64,000 bases of DNA from Marasmius tenuissimus (taxonomy: Eukaryota; Basidiomycota; Agaricomycetes; Agaricales; Marasmiaceae). The notes under the pieces were generated by a model that did no database searches, was not told where the DNA came from, and saw only the letters and a program-made list of their open reading frames with translations. The DNA is taken from assembly GCA_029532415.1 (NCBI GenBank), contig JAQOTA010000043.1, positions 62,001 to 126,000 on the forward strand, in the 5' to 3' direction. The position numbers and the translations under genes were made by a program. Below, in pieces: positions 26,196 through 38,339 of the stretch (positions within the stretch are counted from its first letter, which is position 1; the number at the start of each line of letters is the position of its first letter).

Positions 26196-27017
26196 CTTGT
26201 TGCTCGTTCAAGGCCACTTCGCAGGTAGGATAATCGCGAACCAGTCTGACACCAGAGGAAGGGCGGGTGAATAGGACAGAGCAGGTACAACGACGGTGAC
26301 TGAAAACAGTGGGAAGGGGCGTGATATATACTTCTTGTCTTCCGTTCGGTCACTCTCACCTAGGAGGGTAATTGGGTGGTAGCAGGGGACTTCAACACAG
26401 CCAGAGTGACGCTTGAAATCCCGGCAGGTCGTGATCATCTGTCAGGGGTTGCTAGCTGTCGAAAGGGGCCGCAATGCGGTTGTACAGCTAGAGTGGGCTC
26501 CAAACAGACCACTTTTGTTCCAGCAGATCCAGGGAGAAATTGTTAGGAGTGATAGACGAAACAAAGACAATCGTTGTCAGAGGTTGCGAGATATTTTCAC
26601 CTGATGATCAGGGCACTGGCCAGACAAAATGAGGATCCAAGAGTACCCAGTGTATAGGAGAACTTCAAACAGTGTCCTACAAACAACAATCGGGATTCAC
26701 CCAACGGAAAGTGTTCCTTTGCTGGCCTGCTCCTGGCTAGGCCATCCTGCCTTCTGTGTTACAGATGTTCATGAAATAAGGGACCTGTTGTTACCCGGTA
26801 GTTCGCAGTCAATGTTAGACACGTTCAAAAAGCAACAGTAGCCAGACGCAGCAACCTGCGAAAGGGTGATGGTGTAGTGCAGTCAACATCCTCACGTCTG
26901 AATATCGCCTTCTAGACTCAGGTCATCACGTGATATTCAAACCCAGACCGGTTCCGGCTCGTTTTGATTACATTGCATATCCGAGCTTGAGCTTTGGGGA
27001 GTCGTTCTATAGACACA

Positions 27018-28620
27018 TTATACAATACTGACTACTGACAAGATGCTGCCTACATACATATTAAGTGGTATTTTGGTAAGAACTCGAAAAATACAGGAGG
27101 TATAATGAAATAATCTCCACTCCCTTGCGAGGTGTTTGACCCAAGTCGACTTTCGGCCAGTCCTCTCCCAAATCCTACTACGCTTGAAACGAAATTTTCG
27201 CACCGGTGAATTATTCAACCCAATGGTACCAAAGAATCTCTTCATTTCTTTCGGGGACCATACTTTATTGGATTCCTTGAAGAAGATGTAGTAGATCCTG
27301 AGTTGTGGGAGAGATAACAGCTGCATCTTGATGAACGCACTGACATCAGTCTGGCAAATTGATTCAGTGTTGTTGTGACGCGATTGTATGACGGTGACGT
27401 ACCAATTCCGATCCCTCAACGTTTTCATTGATCACCAGCTGCAGTCTCCTCAGCCGAGGGAACCAGTTTCCTAGCAGCTCAGCATATTCTACCGACAAGC
27501 TCCGCATAGATATTGATAGTATGTGTTGAATCCGTGGACTATAATTAGATCCCGGTATATCTGAAGTCCCGGTTCATACTTCCCGCCATCATATTATGCG
27601 GGACTATTGTTCCATTTATCATTTCTACTTATGATCATATGTACAATTTTCATTGTCGTCCTTATATGGTATTCACTATAGTTTCTACATGTATATAAGC
27701 TCGTAGTTCTCTACATGAATCGACAGTGTGCTTGAGCTTCTACGTCTCGCCTCTATCTCTCTAACTCCTCTCTGGTAAGTAGTAGTATAGCTATGTTGTA
27801 GTCCTCTGCGCTAGGCGTCATGCCGGCTCATCAGTATGCTCAGAGCTGTCAAATGCATGTTAGGCCAAGAAGTATCCAGCCAGTATGCACCTACGGCGGT
27901 CAGAAAGGCATCTCTGTTGCCACGTAACAAGACGTGTTTGATCTTTGATGGTGAGGGCATCGCATGCCAGTTTCCGAGCAACTCCTGGAGGGATCGGGGG
28001 ACTCCTTCAAAGGCAATGGAACTATCATCGGGAGACTTGTGGAATGACAAGGAGAATCTCCCTGCCAGACACTCCAATATGGTCATGTCGGGAGCGTGCC
28101 CACAGAAATGGAGCATGTTAGAGTAGTTGATGTTGTTGAGCTTTCACTGTTTTGTGTTGTTGATTATGATTAGGGAGCGAAGTGAGTGGGTTAGGGATGA
28201 CGAAGGAGAATTGTTGGGATCCATAATGAATTTGTATGAGTTGCAGATTGCGTGGAAGCTGGTCAAGTCGACTTTGAGGAACTCCAGCGAGGCTTCCAGA
28301 AGAGCGTCGACAAGACTAGTGCTTTGTATGGACCATATGGGAGACGCAATCAGGGAGAGGTGCCAAACAGATTGCAATGTGAGTGAAGGCAGTTGTGTCA
28401 GAACATTTGGGGCAGTGGGATCCACGAAAGAATATCTGGTGAGATGTTGGAGTCAGTCGGGGAACTCCATTGGCGAATGTACCGGACGCACCCAATGTTA
28501 ACCTTTAGTAACTTTTTCCAGTCGTGTAGTAACCTCCTAGTGACACCCCATGGCATCTGTTGGTCCATTCACATCACAAGCAGCAGTATCTCGTCCCATG
28601 TATCCAACGAAAGGGAGCCT
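27018..28620 (-). pseudogene. F-box/LRR paralogue 6, split by a solo LTR
   Basis: A degenerate F-box (SLSLDTWDEILLLV) is readable near 28610. The leucine-rich body runs in the frame 28425-28144, continues after a TGA (28146-28144) through 28116, and reaches the LTR at 27833. If the LTR and one copy of its 5-bp duplication are removed, the frame continues without a break: MHLTALSI joins LSISMRSLSVEYAELLGNWF. An intron follows, with donor GTACGT after EGSEL and acceptor TTTGCCAG, and the last exon (TDVSAFIKMQLL...) ends at 27018. The gene was thus in this form when the LTR element landed. The TGA is again compatible with a lost CGA. Confidence 0.6.
27524..27833 (+). mobile_element. Solo LTR, copy A, with 5-bp target duplication
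   Basis: 310 bp starting TGTTGAATCC and ending GGCTCATCA. It is flanked on both sides by GTATG (27519-27523 and 27834-27838), a perfect 5-bp target site duplication. It contains a TATATAAGC promoter-like word near 27695. A second copy in inverse orientation lies at 50510-50821. No internal domain is present, so it is the product of LTR-LTR recombination. It interrupts the LRR pseudogene around it. Confidence 0.85.
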
Positions 28621-29062
28621 AGCATGTTGTCCAGAGAATGGGGCTCATCTTGTCGCTGTATTTGAATCAATTGATGTTCGCTGACAGAGCAGAAGTCAGG
28701 GAAAGCTCGTTACTTTCTGATAATAAACAACAGGAGCTGTCGGCGCACAGCTTCTTGCACTTTGATACCAAGATCTTCGTGGCTGATTGCTGTCATCGAC
28801 AGCCAGAGGCAAAAACAGTGAACCGCTTCTTTGCCATTGGTGCCCTGACTGTAACCACGATGGAGGACCCATGAACGGGCCTACAAACAGAGTGACATGT
28901 TTGACCTCGTGCACACCCGTCAAGAACTGGATTTCTGCACCATAGGAGTGTTTACACAGCTTCTGGCGAGAAATAGAAACGTGAATTTCCTGTACCTTCT
29001 GGACTACTCTGGTGCTATTATGCCAAACTCACCCCTCGGAGAGAGAGAGAGAGAGAGCCGTG

Positions 29063-30670
29063 TCACATGTACAGGTAAGGACACATCCGTCTACCCAAGT
29101 TTTCATTCCGCTCCTCCGTACACAACTTTTTCCACCCCATAAATACATCACCCGTTTTGAAATGGGTCCATCCGGCACACCTCCAATCTCTAGCAGCTAA
29201 GTCTTGCCATTCAAAGCAAGCCAAACTCAGAAAGATACAGGCCTTGGAAAGGTCTTCCACGGATTCAACGCACGTTTGTACGGCAAGCTTGCGGTCAACG
29301 ACAACTTCGAAAGTCTCCATTCATGTGAGGACAGACGTTGAAATCTTAACGTGGCTCAAGACGTCCCGCAAAAATGTTTCAGCAACAGCACGAGTGGAAT
29401 AGGGTGATCACCATGCACTATCTTGGTCACATCGCCAAGTCCGAGGAACAGGTGCTTCAGTGATTTGCTAAACGAAAGCAGCTCTGGCAAACGGGGCAAA
29501 TCCAGATGAATGGTAAGACGAGTCAGGTCCTGGCCACTGGTATTGTTTATTGGTTTCAGAAGCAGACTGTATTCCTTGTGTAGCACAAGGGATGTCCATC
29601 TACGATTTTCCGTGGTAAAGCCCTGCAATAACTTAGGGGGCCCCTCGCACTCTTTGAGTGAATGTAATGGATATTGCTTTGTGATAGACGAAATGGCGTC
29701 AAGGGACTGGAGCAGTCCAAGGGTGATCGTTTTGAGCGTTTGCCGATTCTCACTCAACAACACCATCACCCTCTGTGGTGCACAATGAGGAATATGGGGG
29801 ACTATATGGTCATCGTAAATGAACCAGCCATTGAGAACGAGGTCAAAGCGGTACAGCGAAGGAGGGGAAGCTGTGCATGGAAGACACTGATTGGGGGTAC
29901 TGACTTGTCGATCCCATTGTGAACCTGGCCTGCCACAAATAGCAAAATGAGTCCCAATCTAGCGACAGCCTCTCTATAGTTGGAAGGTTGACCAATTCTG
30001 TCAAGACTCGACGGTTGAGAAGAAGATTTCTTGACAGAGTGGCATGCCCCAAAAGCACAAGGGAAAGACAGTGCAAAGAAGGTGGGGAAGAGAGTGTGTG
30101 AGTTGGCTCCTCATACTGGTCACAGCACAGTGGCGCGAGATGAAGGAACATTAGGCACAGTGTAGCACTTAAAACTGTCCAAATTCCCTGTAGAGGTATC
30201 AAGATGTTCGCGATGGACAGGTGGGTAAGGCAAGTGAAGGTCCGGAGAATTGGGATCACCCTGTGGACATCGAAGGTGTCCCAGCCAGGAGGGAGACAAG
30301 TCGCATGAAGCCGCACAATGACAACGCTCCTGGGAGCGCAATGGATAGTATCAGGCTGAACAAGGAATGGCAGGGAAGCAGGGTGACAAGATAATGATCC
30401 ATTTCAACACTTTTCGTAGGTCACCCAAGAGGGCACCTGCACATCGTACTTGGGCTGAGAGCACCATACAGTATGAGCGTGGAGAACCCTGTACACCACA
30501 GCGTACCAGGTACTATTGACGAAGAGTGAGGCGTAGATGGTAGTATGACCTGCCATCCGCAAAACTCTGGAAAGAATTTCCCTTGGAAGCGCAAAGTTAT
30601 TGCGGCGCACCAGTAGCTGTCGAATGCCTGTCAGCACCATTGAACTTTGCCAACTTAAAATACATACCAT
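29063..30670 (-). pseudogene. F-box/LRR paralogue 5 (broken)
   Basis: F-box in the frame 30670-30404: FALPREILSRVLRMAGHTTI followed by YASLFVNSTWYAVVYRVL. A TGA at 30406-30404 interrupts the frame, which then continues in the same phase (NGSLSCHPASLPFL) into 30316-29843. A frameshift near 29900 leads to the frame ending at 29356, which carries further leucine-rich sequence (SLKHLFLGLGDVTKIV). The minus frame 29320-29063 may be the C-terminal exon. This copy is more distant from paralogues 1-4 and shares with them mainly the F-box and repeat pattern. Confidence 0.55.
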
Positions 30671-31764
30671 CGCTGAATGAGGAGAAAGAAGGTACTACAG
30701 GTTGAGGACACCGTGCTTGAGGAGTATAGACCACAGGTTGTTGCATAGGGGAATGACAGCTTGACGTATCCCATCCTCATCCATGCAATCTGCGGCGGAG
30801 AGACAACTGGTGAAGTTGGTGTCTGATCAGGGGTCAAGAACTCTGATTTCAAACACCGTGTTCCCTGACGCTATTCGGTGGAGATGGGGGGATAGGCCAC
30901 TCAACGTAAAACAGTCAGGAAGTCCTATATTCTTGCACGCAATAACACAAGACAAATACACGCATCAAGGATTCCTGTTAGGCCTCGGGCGTGAAGTATA
31001 AGATAGGTGACCAAACGAGTATTCCAGATCAGGCCACATCTCATGAGTCCTCTCTTTTACCTTGTCATCAGTAACCAGTCTTAAGACCTGTGGAGATGTC
31101 ACGTTCAGCCGTGTTTAACCGCGGATTTACCTCGAGGGGCGGGTTCAGTTTCATTTCATCTGCCCTCCTCCACTGGTATAACCTGGTGATTCCGATGCAA
31201 GGCCCGAACCTAGGATCCCTGCACCATTCAAATGAAGTAAGTGGTACATACAATCTGCAAGCCAAGAAACATACATATCGAATTGGGCCAGCAAAGTGTC
31301 ATCCTCTTCCCAACTATTGTTGTTTGAGGACTCCTTTTCCTCCCCAGAGGAAGGTTGAAAGTGTTTAGTCATCAAGCATTTACGAGGGGGGGGCGCTGGC
31401 AAGGTCTTTGCCGCGCTCAGTTGCAACAAAGATGTCACAGAAGGTTCCTTTCGTTGGATCCGCAAGAAGGTCCATAGATCTGTCTGATCTTTACTTTTTT
31501 GCGGAAAAGAGGGAGTCTGAATTGCTTTGGGCATTGCGAGGGCAATCCAATGATTTGACAGCAAATCGTCTGCATAGGGCGCCACCTTATATATAAACAT
31601 GATATATTTGAAAATATCTGCGACAATGAGATGTGGAAAGCTGTAAAGAAGGGGGCGAGGGCGGCATCGCGGGGGTCGTGTACACATGGTCAAAAGTCGT
31701 TCGACGTCATGCTGAACATCCGGGAAATATTTGAGAACAAAACACCGTAGAAGTACTTTTTCAC
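30671..31764. other. No confident gene; long unassigned minus frame
   Basis: The minus frame 31804-31151 (217 codons) overlaps the 3' end of the R2-like pseudogene in another phase. It has a few hydrophobic residues and an acidic Ser/Asn patch but no recognisable domain. The rest (30850-31150) shows only short frames. Confidence 0.35.
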
Positions 31765-32840
31765 TTACAAACAAGTGCCAGGTAGTGCCTTCGGCGTGAT
31801 CCAAGAATCCATGCCGTCCTTGTAAATGCTGTGAACGGGCTGTGGTAGCTGGTGTACTGTCGAGGTATCCATAAATGCCAAAGGGTTCACTGCGTTGAAC
31901 GTGGGATCACAACCCAGGTGCACAAGTAATCGATTGCCCACAAATTCGAGATATTGCAACATGGAAGAGCGACGGACGCCGGATATTTTAGGAGGCATGA
32001 TGCCTGATTCGAACGGTCAGCATGAGAATGGGGAAAAAACGAGGTGAACAAAGTTGCAACTCACCTTCCACCAAAGTACTCTTGAGAGTGACTGCTTCCC
32101 GCACGATGTTGTTTACATGTTAATTGTGAGGAACGGAATTTATCATAGACAAAAGGAGGATCGCAAATTCCATGTGCAGAGACCCCTCCTCAGCGATCAA
32201 CTCAGTCGCCCTCGTGAGCCCTGGCACCATTTCCCGACTCTTCATCAACTTGATGTACGCGAATCACCCGGAGAAAAAGATTGCTTTCACCACCGCCAGA
32301 GCTACCAGGCTCTCCCCAAATGAACTTCTGCAAACAGAGCAGATTTTCTTGCTCCCCCAGGCCCTTCATATACCCGCCGATAAGGCGGTGGCATGTTTCT
32401 GCATGTATGTTTGCAGCCATGTTCTGAAACCCATAAAAGCACCTTGCCTCTGCCGCTTGGACCTCCACCAACATCTGCCGCACCATGGTCTGAGATACTA
32501 TTTTGTCTGATGAAGCAAATACTGTAAGAGATTTGGCGATAAGTTCCCATTCACCTCCACACGGCCCATTCTCCCAATCAGGTCCATCTGCAGGGAGTTC
32601 GATAGCGTCAGCTGTCCAGAAGGAGGACTCTACCTTCTTGTACATTTTCCAGATCTGAGAGTGGTTCAGTTGGTTTGCAATGGCCGTTGAGAACGCACTC
32701 ACATGAGGATACTGTATTGGGAACAGTACGAAACGCCGAGTTGACAGGGTCAAAAGTGGTTCATCTGGAGGCTTTGAACAGCTGCCATCTTTTTCCATAC
32801 TGGCGTCCGTGGAAGGAGTGGTAGACGGTTTATCAAACAT
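31765..32840 (-). pseudogene. Ribonucleotide reductase small-subunit (R2)-like gene without its metal site
   Basis: Four exons can be read: 32840-32703, 32654-32374, 32327-32065 and 32003-31765. All junctions are in frame (introns GTGAGT...CTCAG, GTATAT...TGCAG, GTGAGT...ATCAG). The R2 landmarks appear in order: RRFVLFPIQYP, IWKMYKKVESSFW, ASSDKIV, EARCFYGFQ, NIHAET, IFFSG, PGLTRATELIA, and YLEFVGNRLLVHLGC. The class I R2 metal ligands are altered. The Asp in ASSD and both His remain. The Glu of the ENIH motif is Ala (AANIH), the Glu before the IFFSG motif is Lys (VKAIFFSG), and the Glu of EGLH aligns with Gly. The radical Tyr (HSETY) is Cys (HAETC). About 33 residues between IGG and SSFGE are missing. 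In-frame stops lie at 32266-32264 (TGA) and 32122-32120 (TAA). Introns show it is a DNA-level copy, not a retrocopy. Confidence 0.75.
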
Positions 32841-33087
32841 GTTGACAGAGATGGTAGAAAGTGAGGTTGAAGTAAGACCACCAGCTCCTATACAGTTTCA
32901 GAAGACGGCTCAATTTAACACAGCCTCTCTTTGTACTTTGATTGGTTGTCTAATTGACTACTGATACATTTCCGGAGATACTTTTTTTTGCGACGCGCCT
33001 GGTCCAGATACATTCTTCTCCACACCCATTTCCTTGTCGGGCTTTCCATACATAATACTCGTTTAACCTGAATTCAGGGACAGTCGG

Positions 33088-34450
33088 TTAGTTGGAGTCG
33101 ATTCCCCATTGTAGCAGCAGGTCAAAGAAACGATCCTCGCTACAAGGACCACCGAGTTCAGGACCCACAGCAAAGAAATAGAACGACGTGATGCGAGGAA
33201 GACTCCAAAGCTGCGCTCTCCGATGGAGGTCAAAAGCCTGAAAAAGAGATTTAGACAAAATATGTGTTGTTTTTCCATGGCACGATCTCACCTCAACTGA
33301 TAGAGCTTGACAGGTCCATACAAAGAGGTCTTGTAGAACCGGGAAGACACTTCCAAACATCAGGTTCCAGTTGCAGACGCGGAAATTATCAATTGACAGG
33401 CTCGTGAGGTTAGAATAACGGAGACCTCGCACACTGTGAGATAAATCCCCCAGATGAACCGCTCCCTCTTTCCCTGAAACGGCCAGAGTGACAACCTGCA
33501 AGAAGTACCAATCATACAATGTTACCTCCCTCATAACCTGGACATCGCCCACGAGATAAAGGACAAGTGCACTGTCTTCCACCAAGAAACGTGCTGCATC
33601 CTGGTAAGAACCGAACGTGACAAGGTCAGGAAACTGCCTTGACAGTTTGTCCTTTCCGAAGACCGGACCGCCAGTGGAGCCAATAACGTACAGTGAAGTT
33701 AGTGGGAGGACAACTAGGTCATGTATGTCGGGCAGGCGTCGATGTCGTGTGTGCAAAAACAGGAGGAGCCCCTCGAATGACACTCCATCCATTTCAAGGC
33801 CATGAACAGGTCGCTGGTCAAGGAAATTGGCCAGACAGGTCAAGCAACAGCTTCCGCCCATGCTCTCCATGTTTCCTGAAATGACAACCCTTTTGGGGAT
33901 AGGATTTCCAGCATCGAAATTTTCAGGGAAACACAAGCCCGTAATCACAACATAATTGACCACATTACTTCGGGGAAATTAGCGCCAACCAAGTTGCACA
34001 GACGTAGATCACTTACACCAGTGAAGTCTGCTCGATGCAGGGCCAGCAGACCAGCATGCCTAGTGCTTGCTCGACGGGGAACCGAATTTGGTTCAAACAA
34101 AAGACACAAATGTTTTTGAAGGATACGAGGAGAGGCAACAATGCCTCATAATCGAAAGTGGGGTAGAAGTGTTTGTGTGGGATGAATGAATCTGGGATTC
34201 CGAGGCAGATGGAAACAACCGCATCCTTCATGTCCTTGCCGCCAACCAAACAATGGGTAGACTCCCTTTCAAAAAACCTAAACAAGGCCTCCACTTGCGG
34301 AGTAGAGAATGCCTCAAAAGTCCGATAAGCTCGAAGTGCTGCTAAGCGGTTGCCTAAAACAGAGACTCATAGAAATCGGCGAGCATCATCTGTGTCCATC
34401 ATGTTCAAGATTGAAGACCATATATCCATCGTAAAGTCATTCAGGTCCAT
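33088..34450 (-). pseudogene. F-box/LRR gene 7: complete apart from one TGA
   Basis: Exons 34450-34017, 33967-33292 and 33237-33088 join in frame into 419 codons plus stop (introns GTAAGT...CGAAG and GTGAGA...TTCAG). The start gives LNDFTMDIWSSIL, an F-box opening, and ARRFL-stop-VSVLGNRLAALRAY. The stop (TGA, 34369-34367) sits where F-box proteins commonly have RVS. A CGA there would restore the whole protein. The rest is leucine-rich (LRYSNLTSLSIDNF, VLQDLFVWTCQALSVE). It is only distantly related to paralogues 1-4. It could be a recently lost gene, or the first exon could be spliced differently to avoid the stop. Confidence 0.6.
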
Positions 34451-34529
34451 GTTGAAGTAAAGAGAGACTGGGAGCGATCCACCTAGACACAGTTCATCCG
34501 TTAAAAAGCAAAAAAAAAAAAAAAAGTTT

Positions 34530-35373
34530 CAATCAGCGTGATCGCTCTGGGCTCTTCATGATAGTGTGTTGAAATGCAAGGACAAACAACCTTCTATGGC
34601 CCACCTGAACGGATAAGGTCATCGCAGCCTTGGGTAGCTAAAAGCAAAACGATAGCCTTGCACAGAACCTTTTACCACTGGACACTCTGGACACACAGGG
34701 ATCTTATCCATGTAGGTGAGGTGTGTCAAGGAGATATGAGACGAATGCGAGTCATCTCTCTTGCAATGATGACTGTCTATGATTGGGTGACGGAGGAGGA
34801 CCCTGTATGTATGAGACTCAGGTACAAGTGTGAATGTAAAGGATGGCAGACTGTTGCGCCCCAATGCAGATTGTCAGGGCGAACATGGCTATCCTGGCAC
34901 AACCATTCGCAAAGTACAGTATCATCATAGTTGTAGTCGGGGAAAACAAAGACGAGTAGTCACAGGTGACTGTGATGAACCTCATCTGACTTTGACCCTG
35001 CAGTGCTTATTGAGATCGAGGTATGGGCGCCTTATGACACGTGACGCAACAACATCTCTGTTCTCCTTGCCAACACCACGTCTGTGTTTCCACCTCAATA
35101 TTGCAGGTTCGCTGTAATACCGGGTGGACCGCTTGCGAATCACTAAGAATAATTGCGACTTTCTTGAATATTGTCAATCCCCAACAGTATCAAACACATA
35201 ATGATTCACCTGCCAGAGAAAATTGACCTTCGAAACACCGAGCTTCATGACATTTGTGGAATAGCATCAACCGAGTCGTACAGAGTACGACTATCGTTGG
35301 ATGCATCAAACCTTGTTTACTGACACCACGCGTCTCTTAGAAGTCTACCCAAGAGGGTGTCAGATTCGACGCA
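34530..35373. other. Spacer, no confident gene
   Basis: Begins just after an A run (near 34511-34525). Plus frames 34574-34930 and 34830-35117 have no recognisable features. The N-terminus of the following plus-strand pseudogene may start within the last 150 bases. Confidence 0.35.
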
Positions 35374-38100
35374 GTGACCACAACCACCGGTCCAAATCTT
35401 AAAGTCAGCAAAGATCTTTACACCACGACAGACAGGACATGTCTTATGCCCTCTGAAGTCCCAAGCCAAAATCACCTGCATTTCTCTGAGCACGAAGGAA
35501 CATCACATTACAATGAATTCAATTGGATCCAGCACATCCATTCCTACCCCTCGTACCACAGTGAAACGTGTTCAAAGACGAGCTGCTGAACTGTTTGGAC
35601 TATCCGGATGACCAGTTTCCTATGTTTAGAGACCAGAATCATCAATGGTGATTGGCAATACAGATAGCCAAAGATTGGGGCATGCTCGAGATCGGTTTAC
35701 AATCGAGGCTGCGGACCCCAGAGAAGTGGTGTTGTCGGGAAATTTCTCCATGTGGAGTTACCCCGCACATTACAGCTACAAGAGACCGCATGACACAGCC
35801 AAATCGCTGCAACGTGCAGCGGCGGCCTCCCAAGAAGCGTTTTTACCCCTCATAGCAACCAGTACCCTCGCCCTGGCATGTCTAGAACAACGGAAACGAA
35901 TAGCTCCTGACTTTACATGGCGAGAGGACATGGTTAAGAAAAGCCACATTCATCCAGAATGGCTCTCCTCGTTCGAAAGAGCGCATTTGGTTAGTAAGAT
36001 GGTATGACGTGTAGGTAATATCCTTGATGCCAGTCTCCCTAAAAACAGACCCACATTCGAGGTCTCGTCTCGCTTTATCGCTCTCTCAACGTAGCGGTGT
36101 TGATATATTGGGGGCCCCATGAGAATGTTCCCACTAACTATCTGCATTCAATTCTTGTGGATGAGAAATCATTGCAGCAAGGCTCTGTCGACTGTGCATG
36201 GGTGATACAGCAGGATGAGGCCCTCTATTTTGACAAGATGGTACCTTCAGCCAGTAAGCTTGTTGTACTCAGATGCGCCGGTGTGCAGGTTGAGACAAAC
36301 TCAGGACAGTTACCGGCGGAAACACCGTCAGAATTCTTCATGAGAAGGGACAAATTGCCTAGCCGCCGTCAAGAATTGTCTAAACAGCGCCAGACCCGTC
36401 TCAATCGAGAGAAAGCAGCTGCCCTGAAACAATGTCCAGGAATGAAGGGCGCATCAATGTGGTAATGGGAGCTACAAGGATCACTGCAAGTTTGCACTCT
36501 TCTAACCTGCAAGCAACATACGGATTATTGGTTCTGTTATGGACAAGACCAGAAGAGATTCGACGGCTGGTCTAACTGCTGGGACTTATGCACAGAGTTT
36601 GGAGACAAAGATGAAAACGAGATGGACCTGGATGACGATCTTCCTGAAGTTCCCAAGACAAGCATTGGAATCACAGTGACCTACGTTGATATCTGCAGCA
36701 GCACGAATGCTGATTGCCTCGAAACCCACTGCACCGAATCCATCAGCTCAACCAGTCACAGAGCAAGGGACCAAAGCTACAGGCTTGGAGGACAGAGAAA
36801 TAGAGGAAGGAGAACTCGTAGGCCCGGACCGGGGAGGACCTAGTCAATTGCAGGAATCCGTGAATGGTCCAAGTGTCCTGTTCTTGGCACAGGATTGCAA
36901 CTCTTTCTATCGAGTCAAAGACCTTGAGATGTCAGTGGCAACCGTGGCGTACGAACGGTATGAATACACCGGCGAAACAATGGATTTGGTGACCAATAGC
37001 GAGCAAACAGACTGGGGTACAGCATGCAAACTACTGGGAAACGGAAAATGGTCTGAAAACACTTCCAACGACCTGTTCAAGGAAAAGCCGCCTTCAACGA
37101 TGGTCCAGGATCAGTTCAAGCGGCATTTGTACCTCATTTCTTGAAGCACCCCCAACTCGCCCCACAGCATCCCGTCACTGGACTTAGCAGATCCCACCAA
37201 CTTCATCCATGATCAGGGTTCTTGGGAGTTCTCTGTCCGGAAGGTTGAAGTAAACCAAGAGTCGTGGTACATGCTCACACCGAAAGATAGTTTCATGCAT
37301 GCAACTTACCACCTCCTGATCAAAGACCCGGTGTCCGTCGTACAGGTAGTTTGTTGCAACTGGGGGTCTAACATTCCAGAAGTGGCAGAATCACTCATTG
37401 ACCACAGTATCCGGTTTTGCACCCTTCGACAAGGCAGAAGGCCGAACGCCCGCGAGACGAACAGAAACACGGGATCGGGATCGAGTCGACCAAAGAAATG
37501 CATCTTGGGCTTCCGCCGCTCAGATTACAAGGTGGATGTCCATGATCTGCGCGTTTGTGAGGCAGCACGCGACCGTTTCTTTCGGTCTCCCAGAAGACAT
37601 GCTGCCATTATGAGTGGTCGCAGATGCAGATGTTGTACATGGACCAAACCCCGACCTTGTCTATCGACAAGGTCAATGTTTTATCGACACACCCAAAGGT
37701 GGCTACTGGGACAATGAGCTTGCCGACGAGGAGATCAATTTGATATGTGATGTTTACATCGTTGAGAAAGGTGTGAATGTCTTGCTTCTCTGCTGATCGC
37801 CGCACATGCATAACAATCATCCCATAGCACTCTCATGCCATGTCTTAAGCAGCACATATGTCTTGGTGGCCACGACCGGGTCATTTCGAAGCAGGGGGTC
37901 TCAATCTTGACTTCTGGTCTCGTGACTGTGAAAAATGGTTTCAGAATTGAGCGTCAGAGTGTCTGTCAAAGTTCAACATCATGACCGCGTTGCGCTGGTA
38001 CAAGGCAATGCAAATGCAGCACTCTCTGAGACGAACCTCAGACAAAAACCAACTTATCACTGCTCAGTTCCTAAACACTATTGCCGACACGGATTAGATC
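35374..38100 (+). pseudogene. Degenerate copy of an agaricomycete multicopy family of unknown function
   Basis: Reading the plus strand across several frameshifts and stops gives a recurring series of segments: FNWIQHIHSYPSYHSETC, EAFLPLIATSTLALACLE, VLIYWGP, PAETPSEFFMRRDKLPSRRQ, YWFCYGQDQKRFDGWSN then CWDLC, SEQTDWGTACKLLGNGKW, VCCNWGSNIPEVAESLIDH, LGFRRSDYKVDVHDLR, YWDNELADEEINLICDVYI, and SWWPRPGHFEAGGLNLDFW. I recognise this order from long hypothetical proteins present in many copies in mushroom genomes, usually 600-1000 residues. No catalytic motif is evident and I know no assigned role. The copy has at least five frame changes and several stops, so it is dead. Its position next to a Helitron may mean it travels with mobile DNA, but that is inference. 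Confidence 0.6.
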
Positions 38101-38339
38101 TAGGGGTGGCGCGTTTCGGCGGTTTGCATGCTGTCTCGACCGCTGAGCATAGTTTTTTTTTTTGGCACTTTTGTAGACATTGAGAATAAAAAGGTTTTTA
38201 TCATTATCATCTTATTCGTTATGATTGTTTGAATGGATTGTCGACCGACAATCAGCTTACTCCTTTACATTCATTAGAAAAGCCTACACTCGGTAAGTGT
38301 TTTACAGCAACATCCCCGCCCAGTCTTTTTCCAGCAATG

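Noticed and set aside
35374..38100. KDZ-type transposase for the degenerate plus-strand gene
   Set aside because: Motifs (IYWGP, WDLC, SWWPRP) do not match KDZ transposases and instead match an uncharacterised mushroom family.
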